DNA from: Planctomycetota bacterium
GTDB taxonomy: Bacteria; Planctomycetota; UBA1135
Length of the DNA: 5,430 nt
Reading direction: 5' to 3'
NCBI GenBank assembly: GCA_027021325.1
Contig: JALUUN010000645.1
Coordinates: 1-5,430, forward strand
Numbering within the stretch: position 1 is the first letter of the stretch; each line of letters starts with the position of its first letter. The translations under genes were made by a program, and so were the position numbers. The notes beneath the pieces are model-generated. The model did no database searches. It saw only the letters and a list, made by a program, of their open reading frames with translations, and was not told where the DNA came from. Shown one piece after another: positions 1-5,430 of this stretch.

Positions 1-1079
1 AGGAGGAAGGCCAGGGCCGGAAGGAGCAGCCAGGGCACCGGAAGGGGCAGGAGCCGGAGACTCCAGCCGAAGGCCTCCCCGCGCTCGTCGGTCGGCCGGT
101 AGATGTCGCCGTAGTGGCGGGCGCTCAGGAACCACCAGAGCTTGGCCGCCTCGAGGCGCAGGGTGCCGGCGGGATCCTCCAGGCGCGTGCGGAGGGCCTG
201 CCCGGCCCACCAGCGGCTGGCCGCCGACCAGCCTTCGGCCCCGCCCTGCTCCCGGGCCACGCGCAGGGCGTCCTGGTTCTGGAAGCGGCGGTCGGGGCTG
301 ACCCCGGCGACGGGGGTGTAGACGCCTTTCGCCCCGGGACCGTTGCCGTGCATCAGGGTGATACCGGCCTGGGCGCTGACGAGGATGGGTTCGCCCGTGG
401 CCCGGAGGTTGTGGAGGGTGACCGGAGCCAGGACCGCGGCCAGGGCCGCGGCGGCGGCGAGGGCGGCGCGGCCGCCGGCCCCGCGGCCCGCCCGGAGCAA
501 GGCGACGGGGACCAGAAGCAGCCACGGCGGCCAGGCCAGGGCCGCCGCCCCCAGGGCGGCCCCGGTGCCGGCGTGGGCGCGGAGGCCGCTGGCGGGCGCC
601 GTCCAGCGGTTCCAGAGCAGCACCGTCGTGAAGGCGGCCAGGGACATGGACAGGACCCGCGAGGGCGCAAACCCCGGATCCAGAGTCAGCGCGTAGAAGA
701 GGCCGGCGAGAAGGGCCGGTCCCGGGCCGAAGCGGCGCCGGGCGGTGGCCAGAAGCAGGGCCAGGGTGCCGAGGTGGAGGAGGGCCTGGGCCGCGGCCAG
801 GGCCTCGAGACCGCCGCCCAGGGCGCGGACGCCGGCGGTGAAGAGAAGATGCAGAGGCGGCCCGAGGAAGGGCGTGCCACCGCCTTCGCCCGCGGCCAGG
901 CGTCCGGCCTCCTCCCAGGTGGCGCGGGCGTCCTTGAGGGGGAAGCGGACGAAGGGGTTGTCGCGGAAGCCCTGGACCAGGAGGAGGGCCTGGAGCGCCG
1001 CCGCGGCGAGGATCAGGAGCCCGGCCCTGCGGCGCCAGGGGAGGCCGCGGGCGGCGGACTCAGAAGGCGATGCCGACAC
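1..1079 (-). CDS. GT39/ArnT-like polytopic membrane glycosyltransferase (GT-C fold), 3' end beyond window
   Basis: This is a membrane glycosyltransferase that probably moves a sugar from a polyprenyl-phosphate donor to an acceptor on the periplasmic side. 359 codons are visible and the gene continues past base 1. A basic N-terminus (residues 11-18, RGLPWRRR) precedes TM1 (about 19-37). A loop follows with D50 (FPLKDA), where GT39-type enzymes carry their catalytic acidic residue. Further hydrophobic segments lie near 92-112, 119-136, 140-158, 172-195 and 203-221, and another begins at about 341. Residues 222-256 (TLHNLRATGEP, then GNGPGAKGVYTP) match a block I know from bacterial GT39 proteins with a large periplasmic region. 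The ArnT/PMT likeness is family-level; donor and acceptor are unknown. GTG at 1079 is the only plausible start: an in-frame TGA lies at 1097-1095 and no other start precedes TM1. The start overlaps the barrel gene by 20 bases, suggesting translational coupling. No Shine-Dalgarno is visible. Confidence 0.86.
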   Translation of the reverse strand, partial: MSASPSESAARGLPWRRRAGLLILAAAALQALLLVQGFRDNPFVRFPLKDARATWEEAGRLAAGEGGGTPFLGPPLHLLFTAGVRALGGGLEALAAAQALLHLGTLALLLATARRRFGPGPALLAGLFYALTLDPGFAPSRVLSMSLAAFTTVLLWNRWTAPASGLRAHAGTGAALGAAALAWPPWLLLVPVALLRAGRGAGGRAALAAAAALAAVLAPVTLHNLRATGEPILVSAQAGITLMHGNGPGAKGVYTPVAGVSPDRRFQNQDALRVAREQGGAEGWSAASRWWAGQALRTRLEDPAGTLRLEAAKLWWFLSARHYGDIYRPTDERGEAFGWSLRLLPLPVPWLLLPALAFL

Positions 1080-1848
1080 CGAGGAAGGGTCCGCTCAGGC
1101 GGACGCCGACGTCGGCGTCCGTCGTGCTGTCGAGGGGCCCCTTGAAGTCCAGGTCCAGGAGGCGCCAGCCCAGGAAGACCTCGCCGTGGTCGAAGACCTC
1201 CCAGTGAACGCCGGCCTGGCCGTCCAGGAAGGTGACGTCGAAGTCGTTGACGTTCACCGCGAGTCCCGCGATCTGCCCGCCCACGCGCCAGTCCTCGCCG
1301 AGGCTGGCGTCGGCGCGCAGACCGAGGACCGGAACCGGCAGGCTCTCGTCGAGGCGGGCGCTTGTCAGCCCGCTGGTGTCGTCGAGCTGCAGATCCACGG
1401 AAAGGTAGTCGAGGCCCAGGAGGGCGCCAACGCGGACCACCTCGGTGTTCACCACGTCCAGGCCGAGGGTCGCCTGGAAGTTCGTGATCTCGAAGTCCGA
1501 GCGCACCGCGCCGGTGAAGTTCTGGCCGAGGAAACTGCCCGTGTAGGTGCCGCGGCCGGTCTGGCTGTACTCGAAGCCCGACAGGCCGAGCTCCAGGGGC
1601 GCCAGCCCGGCGCGGACCTCGAACATGCCGCCGAGGACGGCGTCGTCCTGGCCGATGGCGTCGGTGTCGAAGCTTCCCTGCAGAGCGCCGCTCGTCGTCT
1701 GGATGTCCCCCGAGAGGCCGACGAGGTAGCCGCCGGCCCCGGCCTGGGCGTGGAAGCCGCTCCAGGCCTCGTCGCCCGTCAGGCTGCAGGCGGGAAAGAC
1801 GGCCGGGAGGGCCAGGAGGAGGGAGACGGCGGGGCGGAGGCGCGGCAT
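1060..1848 (-). CDS. Secreted outer-membrane beta-barrel-like protein, possible lipoprotein
   Basis: This 262-residue protein is not recognised as a named family. It opens with an export signal: two arginines (R3, R5), a hydrophobic core (residues 7-18) and A20-C21. C21 could be a lipidation site, but the residues before it (FPAC) are a poor lipobox, so ordinary signal-peptide cleavage is also possible. The mature part lacks long hydrophobic helices. It shows alternating polar/apolar strands separated by Gly-, Asp- and Asn-rich turns, for example residues 76-93, 118-131, 137-155, 173-200 and 221-235. It ends in GPFLGVGIAF, with a C-terminal phenylalanine preceded by alternating hydrophobic residues, the usual end of an outer-membrane barrel. 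Eight to ten strands would fit the length. ATG 1848 is chosen because the signal peptide begins there; the frame stays open upstream, but that stretch antisenses nothing and only shadows the GT4 gene. It lies 26 bases after the GT4 stop, probably in the same operon. No clear ribosome binding site is seen. Its role beside glycan enzymes is unknown. Confidence 0.86.
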   Translation of the reverse strand: MPRLRPAVSLLLALPAVFPACSLTGDEAWSGFHAQAGAGGYLVGLSGDIQTTSGALQGSFDTDAIGQDDAVLGGMFEVRAGLAPLELGLSGFEYSQTGRGTYTGSFLGQNFTGAVRSDFEITNFQATLGLDVVNTEVVRVGALLGLDYLSVDLQLDDTSGLTSARLDESLPVPVLGLRADASLGEDWRVGGQIAGLAVNVNDFDVTFLDGQAGVHWEVFDHGEVFLGWRLLDLDFKGPLDSTTDADVGVRLSGPFLGVGIAF

Positions 1849-1874
1849 GAGGATCGTCGGTGATGCGGCCCAGG

Positions 1875-3023
1875 CTAGCCGCCGTCGGGGGCCGGTCCAA
1901 GGCCCGGGGAGGGCAGCGGGCGGCCTCGTGCCAGGGCCTCCTGGACCGCCAGGGTCTCCCGGGCGATGCGCTCCCAGGCGAAGCGCGGCGCGCGCTCCAG
2001 GCTCCGGCGCCGGCTCGACTCCAGGAGAGCGGCGTCCACGAGCATCCGGTCCAGGGCGCGCCGCCAGGCCTCCGCGTCGAGGGCGGGGACCGCCGGCCAG
2101 GCCTCGCCGGCGACCTCGGCCAGCGGCGGCCGGTCGCTCACCAGCCCCGCCGCCCCGCAGGCCTGGGCCTCGAGGACCGGCAGGCCGAAGCCTTCGTAGA
2201 GGGAGGGGAAGAGAACCAGCTCCGCCAGGGTGTAGAAGGAGGGGAGGTCGGCGGCGGGGACCTCGGGGATCCAGCGGACCTGCCCATGGGCGGGATTCCT
2301 CCGGACCGCCTCCTCGAAGCGCGGCCGGTAGTCCGGCGCCGCGCCGCCGACGAAGACCAGGAGGTGTCCGGCGGCGGCGGCCCCGGAGCCGGCGAAAGCC
2401 TCGAGGACCGTCTCCGGGTTCTTGTGGACATTGAGGTGGCCGACCTGGAGGAGGAAGGGGCGGTCCACCCCGTGGCGGGCGAGGACCCGCCGCGCCTCCT
2501 CCGGATCCGCCGGCCGGAAACGCTCGAGGTCCACGCCGAGGGGGACGACGGCGCTGCGCTCGCGGGGGAAGTCCGGAAAGAAGTGGAAGAGGCGCTCGCG
2601 GCCCCAGGCGGTGGGGCAGAGGATGCCCTCGGCCCGGGCCACGGTCTCGCGCAGGCGGGCGCTGCGCAGGCGGATCCAGCGTGCGTCGGTCCACTCCTGT
2701 CCGTCCAGGCCGCGCAGGTCGTGGAGGGTGAGGAGCCGTGGGACCGGCGAGCGCGCCGGCAGGCGCAGGCCGAGGCCGTGGAAGAGGTCGAGGTCGCCCA
2801 GCCGCCCCCAGGGGCCGAGGAGCCAGCGGCGCGGGCTGCGGGGCGCGAGCCCGCGCAGGTGACCGCGCCGCAGGAAGTGGCGGTTGCGCAGGAAGAGGAC
2901 CGCCTCCGGCCCGTCCTCCAGGGCGGCCAGGGCCGCGGCCAGGCTGCGGACGTAGCGGGCGATCCCGCGGCCCCGCGCCCGGGCGGCGCTCGAGACGTCG
3001 AGGCCCACGCGCAGGCGGCTCAC
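1875..3023 (-). CDS. GT4-family glycosyltransferase (glycosyltransferase group 1, MtfB-like)
   Basis: This is a 382-residue cytoplasmic GT-B glycosyltransferase, a normal length for GT4, that would transfer a sugar from a nucleotide-activated donor to an LPS core or other surface glycan. The N-terminal Rossmann half opens with LRVGLDVSSA and a glycine-containing GRGIARYVRSL (residues 18-28), the acceptor-side pattern of mannosyltransferase-like GT4 enzymes. A THDL-like LHDL follows at 100-103. The C-terminal half starts near 187 with PFLLQVGHLNVHKNPETVLEAF, containing the conserved K201-N202-P203. It carries the E-x7-E motif at E277 and E285 (YEGFGLPVLEA), which contacts the nucleotide-sugar donor, then the usual SDRPPLAEVAGEA block (296-308). 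GTG at 3023 is chosen because it begins the Rossmann fold, has GGAGG seven bases upstream, and overlaps the kinase stop as GTGA. That overlap implies coupled translation with the kinase. The donor sugar cannot be read from the sequence; similarity to MtfB-like mannosyltransferases is only suggestive. Confidence 0.93.
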   Translation of the reverse strand: MSRLRVGLDVSSAARARGRGIARYVRSLAAALAALEDGPEAVLFLRNRHFLRRGHLRGLAPRSPRRWLLGPWGRLGDLDLFHGLGLRLPARSPVPRLLTLHDLRGLDGQEWTDARWIRLRSARLRETVARAEGILCPTAWGRERLFHFFPDFPRERSAVVPLGVDLERFRPADPEEARRVLARHGVDRPFLLQVGHLNVHKNPETVLEAFAGSGAAAAGHLLVFVGGAAPDYRPRFEEAVRRNPAHGQVRWIPEVPAADLPSFYTLAELVLFPSLYEGFGLPVLEAQACGAAGLVSDRPPLAEVAGEAWPAVPALDAEAWRRALDRMLVDAALLESSRRRSLERAPRFAWERIARETLAVQEALARGRPLPSPGLGPAPDGG

Positions 3024-4519
3024 CGCCCCGCCTCCCCGGCCCCGGCCAGGAGCCGCCGCGGCACCCAGCGGTGGCGGCGCGCCGCCGCCTCCTCGAGGAT
3101 GGAAGGGACGACGAGGCTCCAGCCCGGCTGCATGCCCAGGCCGGGGTCGTAGCGGCGCAGGGCGCGCAGGCGCTCCGCGGCCCGGACCTCGGGCGGCAGG
3201 CCGGCGTGGAGGGCGGCGAGGTCGCGGGCGCGCTGGCGGAGGCGGACCGGCGGCCGTCGGAAGCGGTTGCGGTCGTGGTCCAGAAGGCGCAGGCGCTCGC
3301 CGGCGGGTGCCTGGAGGTCCACGAGAAGATTGCTCGGCTTCAGGTCGCGGTAGGCGACCCCGCTGCGGTGCAGGCGCGCCACCAGGCAGGCGACCTCCTC
3401 CAGGAGCCGGCGGCGTTCCTCGCCGGAGACCTGGAGGACCGCCTCGTGCAGGGGCCGGTGCCGGGGCAGGTCCTCCAGGAGCAGGAAGCTTCCGCGGCCG
3501 GGGGCCGACCAGGCGGCCAGGGGCCGGGCGGCGGGGAGCCCCCGGCGCCGCAGGGCCTCGGCCGCCAGGAGGCTGCGCAGGGCCTTGGAGCGGCCGAGGG
3601 CGTCGCGCGGGTCCAGGGGCCGCCGGCGCCGGTAGTGCTTGAGGATCCAGCTCCGGCCGTCCCGGTGGACGCGGATCACCCGGCTGCTCGGGCTGTCCTT
3701 GAGAACCTCGCCCTGCTCCGCCGCGGTCTCGAACCAGGCCTGCAGGGCCACGAGCTCCGGCTCGCGGAAGACCGCGGGATGGCGGCCGTGGCGGACGCGG
3801 CGGGCGGCGCGGCGGTCGAGATTGCGGTGGTGGGCGCGGAAGCGGCTCTCGGCCAGGAGCAGGGCCTGGCGCGCCGCCTCGCCGGTGCGGCGCAGATCGG
3901 GCAGGGCGCCCCCCTGGAGGGCTCCGAGCCAGGCGCGGACCAGGACCAGCAGAGGACGCGGGGGCACCGGTTCCAGGGAGGCCAGAAGGTGGCCCAGATC
4001 CCGCCACATGCCGTACTCGTCCGGCCGCCAGGGAAAGCGCAGGCGGGCGAGGTCCGCGAAGACCGGGCCGTCGGGGCCCCGGAGGAGGTTGCCGCGATGG
4101 CAGTCGCCGTGCACGGCGCCGGCCCGGTGCAGGCGGCCGAGGGCGGCGCCGGCCGCCTCCAGGAGCGCCGGGTCGGCGAGGAGTTCCTCGCGGCCGAGGG
4201 CGGCGCCGGGGCCGAGATCCTCCAGGGCCAGGAGGACGCCCGCCGCGGTCTCCAGGACCGCCCAGGGCCGGGGGGCGGGGGCGCCCCGCTCGCGCAGGCG
4301 GCGGGCAGCGCCGAACTCGCGCCGGGCCCGGCGCCGGGCGCGGCGGCCCGTCCCCAGGTTCTTGACGAAGAGGCTGGCGCCCCAGGGGCCCGGCCGCCGC
4401 CAGCGCTGCCAGAGGCGGCCCCCGGCGCCCGCACCGAGGGTCTCGAGCTCCTCCGGCGCCGGCCCGGGGCCGCCGGGCCACTCCGGATCGCTGGCCGGGC
4501 AGAGGGGCTGGCGCTCCAT
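3020..4519 (-). CDS. Tandem-domain lipopolysaccharide kinase (Kdo/WaaP/InaA type)
   Basis: This 499-residue protein is two protein-kinase-like folds in a row, about twice the usual length of a single LPS sugar kinase. It would phosphorylate heptose or Kdo in the LPS inner core using ATP. Domain 1 (about 25-250) has a glycine-rich stretch (30-34), a lysine in LFVKNL (K53), a helix-C-type glutamate (E68), hinge LALEDLG, catalytic loop VHGDCHRGN (D139, N144) and metal-binding FADL (D156). Domain 2 (about 265-499) begins VLKDSPSSRVIRV, typical of the InaA/WaaP group, then K294 (WILKHY), E321, hinge LLLEDLP, catalytic loop YRDLKPSN (D392, N397) and LLDHD (D414). Both sites look complete. The start is uncertain: ATG 4519 is used because it avoids the divergent gene, but ATG 4543 (eight residues longer) or 4582 are in frame. 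None has a convincing Shine-Dalgarno. The stop overlaps the GT4 start by four bases. The exact substrate, and whether both domains are active, is inference. Confidence 0.92.
   Translation of the reverse strand: MERQPLCPASDPEWPGGPGPAPEELETLGAGAGGRLWQRWRRPGPWGASLFVKNLGTGRRARRRARREFGAARRLRERGAPAPRPWAVLETAAGVLLALEDLGPGAALGREELLADPALLEAAGAALGRLHRAGAVHGDCHRGNLLRGPDGPVFADLARLRFPWRPDEYGMWRDLGHLLASLEPVPPRPLLVLVRAWLGALQGGALPDLRRTGEAARQALLLAESRFRAHHRNLDRRAARRVRHGRHPAVFREPELVALQAWFETAAEQGEVLKDSPSSRVIRVHRDGRSWILKHYRRRRPLDPRDALGRSKALRSLLAAEALRRRGLPAARPLAAWSAPGRGSFLLLEDLPRHRPLHEAVLQVSGEERRRLLEEVACLVARLHRSGVAYRDLKPSNLLVDLQAPAGERLRLLDHDRNRFRRPPVRLRQRARDLAALHAGLPPEVRAAERLRALRRYDPGLGMQPGWSLVVPSILEEAAARRHRWVPRRLLAGAGEAGR
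3031..3035 (-). promoter_or_regulatory. Shine-Dalgarno GGAGG for the GT4 gene
   Basis: On the minus strand GGAGG lies seven bases before the GTG at 3023, ideal spacing. It sits inside the end of the kinase gene, and with the GTGA overlap it supports both the GTG start and translational coupling. It is the only strong ribosome binding site seen at a gene start in this window. Confidence 0.75.
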
Positions 4520-4541
4520 GGGACGGGTAGAGTGTGCCGTC
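4520..4541. promoter_or_regulatory. 22-base divergent start region between the kinase and GT2 genes
   Basis: This gap separates the chosen starts of two oppositely transcribed genes, so any promoter must lie in it or reach into the coding sequences. On the plus strand TAGAGT (4528-4533) matches four of six bases of a sigma-70 -10 box and ends eight bases before ATG 4542, where it would give a leaderless or near-leaderless transcript. No good -35 box is seen at the right distance (4505-4510 reads GGGCTG). On the minus strand CACACT (4536-4531) is a weaker match. Neither gene has a good Shine-Dalgarno if these starts are right. The location as a shared regulatory region is inferred from geometry; the individual boxes are weak. 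Confidence 0.35.
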
Positions 4542-5342
4542 ATGGACCCGGCGGACAAGGTTCCCCTCTCGGTCTGCATCATCGCCCAGGACGAGGAGAA
4601 GAACCTGCCCGCGGCCCTGGACAGCGTGGCCTTCGCCGGCGAGGTCGTGGTCCTGGACGGGGGTTCCCGGGACCGGACCCGGGAGATCGCCCGGGAACGC
4701 GGCGCCCGGGTGGAGGAGCGGCCCTTCGACGGCTGGATTTCCCAGAAGAACGCCGCCCTGGCCCTGGCCCGCCACGACTGGGTGCTCTCCCTGGACGCCG
4801 ACGAGCGTGTCTCCCCGGGGCTGGCCCGGGAGATCCAGGAGCTCTTCGCCGGCGGCGAGCCTCCCTGCGACGCCTACCGGCTGCCGCGGCGAGCCTGGCA
4901 TCTGGGCCGGTGGATCCGGGGCGGCGGCTGGTACCCGGACCACAAGGTGCGGCTCTTCCGCCGGTCCCGAAGCCGCTTCACCGGCCGCGACCCCCACGAC
5001 CACGTGGACTGCCGGGACTGCCGGGTGGGGACGCTCCGGGGCGATCTCCTCCACTACCCCTACGAGGACCTGGGAGACCACGTCCGGCGCATGGTGCGCT
5101 ACACCGAGGCCGCCGCCTGCAGCCTCCACCGGGAGGGCCGGCGCTGGCCGCTCCTGCGCCTGGCCTGGAGCCCTCCGTTCCGTTTCTTCAAGGCCTACGT
5201 CCTGCGCGGCGGCTTCCGCGACGGGGCTGCGGGCTTCGTCCTCGCGGTCCTGGCGGCGGTCTACGAGGCCCTGCGCTATGCCCGGCTCTGGGACCTGCGT
5301 CGGCAGGAGCGCGCCCGCCGCGGGGCCGGCGGCCTGCCGTAG
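4542..5342 (+). CDS. GT2-family glycosyltransferase, WaaE/KdtX-like (LPS core)
   Basis: This 266-residue GT-A enzyme resembles the LPS-core glycosyltransferases called WaaE or KdtX, which add glucose to inner-core heptose in enterobacteria. The sugar used here is unknown. In order it shows the first Rossmann strand LSVCIIAQDEEKNL (9-22), the VVLDGGSRDRT segment (36-46), QKNAALALA (68-76), the metal-binding D85-A-D87 in SLDADERV, YPDHKVRLFRR (131-141), and the family-typical LLHYPYEDLGDHVRRMVRYTE region (169-189). The C-terminal part (about 211-250, FFKAYVLRGGFRDGAAGF and following) is a hydrophobic/amphipathic region that suggests peripheral attachment to the inner membrane. ATG 4542 puts the first strand close to the start. 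ATG 4518 is also in frame, would add eight residues (MGRVECAV), and has AGAGGGG about ten bases upstream, so it is a real alternative. The gene is divergent from the kinase and probably belongs to the same pathway. Confidence 0.93.
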   Translation: MDPADKVPLSVCIIAQDEEKNLPAALDSVAFAGEVVVLDGGSRDRTREIARERGARVEERPFDGWISQKNAALALARHDWVLSLDADERVSPGLAREIQELFAGGEPPCDAYRLPRRAWHLGRWIRGGGWYPDHKVRLFRRSRSRFTGRDPHDHVDCRDCRVGTLRGDLLHYPYEDLGDHVRRMVRYTEAAACSLHREGRRWPLLRLAWSPPFRFFKAYVLRGGFRDGAAGFVLAVLAAVYEALRYARLWDLRRQERARRGAGGLP

Positions 5343-5350
5343 CGGCAGGC
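5332..5350 (+). terminator. Perfect 8-bp hairpin around the GT2 stop codon, possible terminator
   Basis: GCCTGCCG (5332-5339) and CGGCAGGC (5343-5350) are exact inverted repeats flanking a three-base loop that is the GT2 stop codon TAG itself. A G/C-rich stem of this kind could end transcription or protect the 3' end of the message. No T-run follows (the next bases are ACGCTCCTTG), so it is not a classic Rho-independent terminator. The rest of the window to 5430 shows no gene; it holds a small CTTGCAAG palindrome at 5367-5374. Confidence 0.35.
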
Positions 5351-5430
5351 ACGCTCCTTGCCAGGGCTTGCAAGACCGGGCCCCGGATCCCAAGAAGAGG
5401 AACCGGCAGCACCCCGAACCGGAACTCCCG

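Noticed and set aside
114..1145. Open frame of 343 codons on the plus strand
   Set aside because: Composition is dominated by Gly, Ala, Arg and Gln with no domain or membrane pattern. The minus strand at the same place encodes a convincing membrane glycosyltransferase.
1865..1882. Small inverted repeat GCGGC/GCCGC in the gap between the GT4 and barrel genes
   Set aside because: The stem is only five base pairs with an eight-base loop and no T-run, too weak to call a terminator in such GC-rich DNA.
1013..1900. Minus-strand open frame of 295 codons
   Set aside because: It is Arg/Pro/Gly-rich, out of frame with the barrel gene and covers it entirely.
1849..2694. N-terminal extension of the barrel protein frame on the minus strand
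   Set aside because: This part overlaps the GT4 gene in another frame and is Pro/Arg/Gly-rich without domains. The signal peptide begins at ATG 1848.
1860..3152. Plus-strand open frame of 430 codons antisense to the GT4 gene
   Set aside because: It has no recognisable domain, and the opposite strand has clear GT4 motifs, including E-x7-E.
3639..4541. Upstream extension of the GT2 frame on the plus strand
   Set aside because: The extension is Arg/Ala/Pro-rich and antisense to the kinase catalytic motifs; the GT2 fold starts just after ATG 4542.
5348..5364. Sigma-54-like promoter on the minus strand (CTGGCA, then TGC, with GG and GC ten bases apart)
   Set aside because: The spacing is right, but it would transcribe antisense into the GT2 gene with no target nearby, the -12 element lacks one T of TTGC, and matches like this arise by chance in GC-rich sequence.
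1875..5393. Uninterrupted minus-strand frame of 1172 codons
   Set aside because: Only its last 382 residues (from GTG 3023) form a protein family. The upstream part is antisense to the GT2 gene and then an alternative frame of the kinase gene; such long open frames are expected at this GC content.
1..5430. CRISPR arrays, tRNA or rRNA genes, insertion sequences, integrase or attachment sites
   Set aside because: I saw no spaced direct repeats, transposase or integrase motifs, or RNA gene signatures on either strand; the repeated GCCAGG and GGCGGC words are low-complexity effects of codon use.

Overview
This window comes from a very GC-rich genome (third codon positions are almost all G or C). 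The organism should have an outer membrane, because the genes belong to families that build or decorate lipopolysaccharide (LPS) and one gene has the features of an outer-membrane beta-barrel. The phylum cannot be fixed from the sequence. High-GC Planctomycetota, Myxococcota, Acidobacteriota or a related lineage would all fit. Shine-Dalgarno signals are uneven: one start has an excellent GGAGG and most others have none.

The layout is one four-gene minus-strand cluster plus one divergent plus-strand gene. Read in transcription order, the minus cluster is: (1) a tandem-domain LPS (Kdo/WaaP/InaA-type) kinase, 4519 to 3020; (2) a GT4-family glycosyltransferase, 3023 to 1875, whose GTG start overlaps the kinase stop as GTGA; (3) a secreted protein that is possibly a lipoprotein and ends like an outer-membrane beta-barrel, 1848 to 1060; and (4) a polytopic GT39/ArnT-like membrane glycosyltransferase that starts at a GTG inside the end of gene 3 and runs off the left edge, 1079 to 1. 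Divergent from the kinase, and only 22 bases away, is a GT2 glycosyltransferase of the WaaE/KdtX type (4542 to 5342, plus strand). The last 88 bases hold no recognisable gene, only a small perfect hairpin around the GT2 stop codon.

Together the genes read as a core-oligosaccharide or surface-glycan module. The GT2 and GT4 enzymes would add sugars on the cytoplasmic face. The tandem kinase would phosphorylate core sugars. The GT-C membrane enzyme would add a sugar from a lipid-linked donor on the periplasmic side. The barrel protein would sit in the outer membrane with an unknown role. This pathway is inferred from family membership and gene order; no substrate can be read from the sequence.

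The points most worth a second look are the kinase with two apparently complete but dissimilar active sites, the possibly lipidated barrel in a glycan operon, the 22-base divergent start region with mirrored CATG start codons, and the membrane glycosyltransferase gene, which is easily missed because it has a GTG start, runs off the window and is shadowed by a long antisense frame.
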